Origin: [Zimmermannella] faecalis ATCC 13722
GTDB lineage: Bacteria; Actinomycetota; Actinomycetes; Actinomycetales; Microbacteriaceae
Direction of reading: 5' to 3'
Assembly (NCBI RefSeq): GCF_000381765.1
Contig: NZ_KB907079.1
Location: forward strand, 69,442-133,441
Length of the DNA stretch: 64,000 bases
In this document: in pieces, positions 62,312 to 64,000 of the stretch
How the letters are laid out: each line of letters begins with the position of its first letter
Position numbering within the stretch: the stretch's first letter is position 1
Position numbers and translations under genes: made by a program
Notes under the pieces: generated by a model
Told to the model about the DNA's origin: nothing
Seen by the model: only the letters and a program-made list of their open reading frames with translations
The model's database searches: none

Positions 62312-63118
62312 ATGACCACCACTGAACCCATCACCGAACCGACCACCGCACCCGCCATCCCCCTCGCCGACCAGGTCGTCCTGATCACGGGCGGCGCCCG
62401 CGGACTCGGGCGCGCGCTCACGAAGGCGTTCCTGCGCGAGGGCGCCCGAGTCGTGATCAACTACCACCTCAGCCGCGACGCGGCCGAGGCGCTGGCCGCC
62501 GCGCATCCGGGCCGCTCCGTCGCCGTGCGCGCCGACGTGCGCGACCCCGACGAAGTCGCAGCGCTCGTCGCGGCCGCCGACGACGCGTTCGGCGCACCGC
62601 TCACGACCGTCGTGAACAACGCACTCGTCGACTTCTCGTTCGACGGCGACGCCCGCGCGAAGGCCGACGAGATCGACTTCGCCGCGTTCAACGGCCAGTT
62701 CACGGGCGCGGTGGGTGGCGCGCTCAACGTCATCCAGGCGGCGCTCCCCCACTTCGACCGCGCCGGGTCGGGCCGCGTCATCAACGTCGGCACGAACCTG
62801 TTCCAGTACCCGGTCGTCCCCTACCACGACTACACGGCCGCGAAGGCGGCGCTCCTCTCGCTCACGCGCACCTTCGCCGACGACCTCGGCCCGCGCGGCG
62901 TCACCGTGAACATGGTGAGCGGCGGCCTGCTGCGCACGACCGACGCGAGCGCCGCGACCCCCGCCGCCGTGTTCGACGCGATCGCCGAGGGCACGCCCCT
63001 GCGCTCGGTCACGACGCCCGAACAGTTCGCCGACGCGGCCGTGTTCTTCGCCTCGCCGTGGGCGCGGGCCGTGACGGGGCAGAACCTCGTGGTCGACGGC
63101 GGGCTGGTCAAGAACTGA
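62312..63118 (+). CDS. SDR-family oxidoreductase (3-oxoacyl-ACP reductase-like)
   Basis: A 268-residue short-chain dehydrogenase. A Thr/Pro-rich start of about 17 residues, cofactor loop TGGARGLG, NNA in TVVNNALVDFSF, Ser region INVGTNL, and YHDYTAAKAALLS with the Tyr-Lys pair. The catalytic Ser position reads Gly-Thr (VGTN), a mild deviation. The ATG has AAAGGAGC upstream. It overlaps by one base the LLM monooxygenase gene, so both probably act on the same compound. Confidence 0.88.
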   Translation: MTTTEPITEPTTAPAIPLADQVVLITGGARGLGRALTKAFLREGARVVINYHLSRDAAEALAAAHPGRSVAVRADVRDPDEVAALVAAADDAFGAPLTTVVNNALVDFSFDGDARAKADEIDFAAFNGQFTGAVGGALNVIQAALPHFDRAGSGRVINVGTNLFQYPVVPYHDYTAAKAALLSLTRTFADDLGPRGVTVNMVSGGLLRTTDASAATPAAVFDAIAEGTPLRSVTTPEQFADAAVFFASPWARAVTGQNLVVDGGLVKN

Positions 63119-64000
63119 TGCCGGCGCGCATCCACTTCAACCTCTTCGCGTTCGCGGCCGGTCACCACACCGCCGCGTGGCGCGCCGACCCCACCGCCGC
63201 CGACCGCCTCGGCGACGTCACGTACTGGGAGGGGCTCGCCCGCACCGCCGAGCGCGGCTGCTTCGACGCGTTCTTCCTCGCCGACGGGCAGTCGATCGGC
63301 CTCGGCGGCGTCGCCCGCGGCCCGCGCTGGGTACTCGAACCGATCACGACGCTCACGGCGATCGCCCGCGCGACCGAGCGCATCGGACTCGTCGCGACGA
63401 TGTCGAGCACGTTCTGGGATCCGTTCCACGCCGCCCGCCTCCTCGCGAGCCTCGACCACATTTCGGGCGGCCGCGCCGGCGTCAACGTCGTCACCTCGAT
63501 GACCGACGACGAGGCGCGCAACCACTCCCTCACCGCACTGCCCGGCCACGCCGAGCGGTACGCGCGCGCCGACGAGTTCATTCGCGTGCTGAACGGCCTG
63601 TGGGATTCGTGGCCGCGCGACGCGATCGTGCGGGATACGCGGGGCGAGTACGTCGACGAGTCGCGACTGCGTCCGGTTGGGCATCTCGGCCCACACTTTC
63701 AGGTGGCGGGCCCGCTCAACGTTCCGGAGTCGCCGCAGGGCCGGCCCGTGCTGTTTCAGGCGGGTGCGTCGGGCCCGGGGCGCGACCTCGCGGCGCGCTA
63801 CGCCGAGGGCATCTACGCCGTGGCGTGGGACCTCGAGCAGGCGCGCGACTACCGCACCGACGTGCGGGCGCGCGCCGCGAGCGCAGGCCGCGACCCCGAC
63901 GGCATCGCGGTGATGCCCGGGCTCGTCACCTACGTCGGCTCGACCGAGCGCGAGGTGCGGGAGCGGCGCGAGGCCCTCGATTCGCTCGTGCCGGTGGCGG
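63118..64000 (+). CDS. LLM-class FMN-dependent monooxygenase (NtaA/SnaA/DmoA type), partial
   Basis: The first 294 residues of a larger protein (family members reach about 440) cut by the window edge. It starts IHFNLFAFAAGHHTAAWR, with RTAERGCFDAFFLADGQ, then TERIGLVATMSSTFWDPFHAARLLASLDHISGGR and VNVVTSMTDDEARN, all typical of the FMNH2-dependent two-component monooxygenase group that attacks sulfur compounds, nitrilotriacetate or streptogramins. Substrate unknown. Coupled to the SDR gene. Confidence 0.9.
   Translation, partial: MPARIHFNLFAFAAGHHTAAWRADPTAADRLGDVTYWEGLARTAERGCFDAFFLADGQSIGLGGVARGPRWVLEPITTLTAIARATERIGLVATMSSTFWDPFHAARLLASLDHISGGRAGVNVVTSMTDDEARNHSLTALPGHAERYARADEFIRVLNGLWDSWPRDAIVRDTRGEYVDESRLRPVGHLGPHFQVAGPLNVPESPQGRPVLFQAGASGPGRDLAARYAEGIYAVAWDLEQARDYRTDVRARAASAGRDPDGIAVMPGLVTYVGSTEREVRERREALDSLVPVA

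Overview
The window is a 64 kb piece of a high-GC actinobacterial chromosome, most likely from the Microbacteriaceae or a near relative in the Micrococcales. The taxonomic pointers are mycothiol synthase (mshD), an IdeR/DtxR iron regulator, CarD beside an LpqE-like lipoprotein, SenX3-RegX3-PhoU with gpmA, small DUF3027 and DUF3263 proteins, an orphan WXG100 protein, and many GTG starts. It reads as core chromosome: no integrase, transposase, phage module or CRISPR array was found. At least eight genes begin 6-8 bases after a TANNNT -10 box and are probably transcribed leaderless.

Layout. 0-7 kb: aldehyde dehydrogenase, AIM24 and SRPBCC proteins, an HNH nuclease preceded by an attenuator-like terminator, then two paralogous NlpC/P60 cell-wall hydrolases, each with a phased operator array and a similar structured leader. 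6.5-17 kb: ideR divergent from serC, cold-shock protein with DUF3027, a helicase-associated protein with an XPB-type helicase, an LLM oxidoreductase, a two-component system whose kinase carries an acidic insert, and WXG100. 17-26 kb: groEL with two CIRCE operators, LytR_C and DUF3263 proteins, msrB, YceI, tRNA-Thr, an SDR, an orphan UgpC-type ATPase, the rlmB-cysS pair and carD.

26-46 kb is organised around phosphate: LpqE-like lipoprotein, regX3-senX3, phoU, gpmA, and further on ppk1, a NUDIX/phosphatase protein and pstSCAB, with a PHO-box-like repeat ahead of pstS. RegX3 is the likely regulator of that box, and PstSCAB, PhoU and Ppk1 supply uptake, signalling and storage. Between these lie an ABC-2 exporter with a DesK/DesR-type sensor system, YgfZ and nitrobindin genes, and an AT-richer lipoprotein/secreted-protein pair.

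46-64 kb is more loosely packed. It holds a DUF559 nuclease-like protein, tRNA-Lys with an abutting inverted repeat and a decayed exporter permease, a thioesterase, a Ca2+/H+ antiporter, a NUDIX-NYN fusion, galK, glyA-folD behind a ZTP riboswitch, thiM-thiE behind a TPP riboswitch, and an SDR plus LLM monooxygenase that runs off the edge. Thirteen of the fourteen copies of a roughly 60-bp REP-like palindrome fall here. Paired substitutions in their arms preserve the hairpin, and two copies supply the stop codon of the neighbouring gene. This repeat family and the NlpC/P60 control regions are the strongest undescribed signals in the window.
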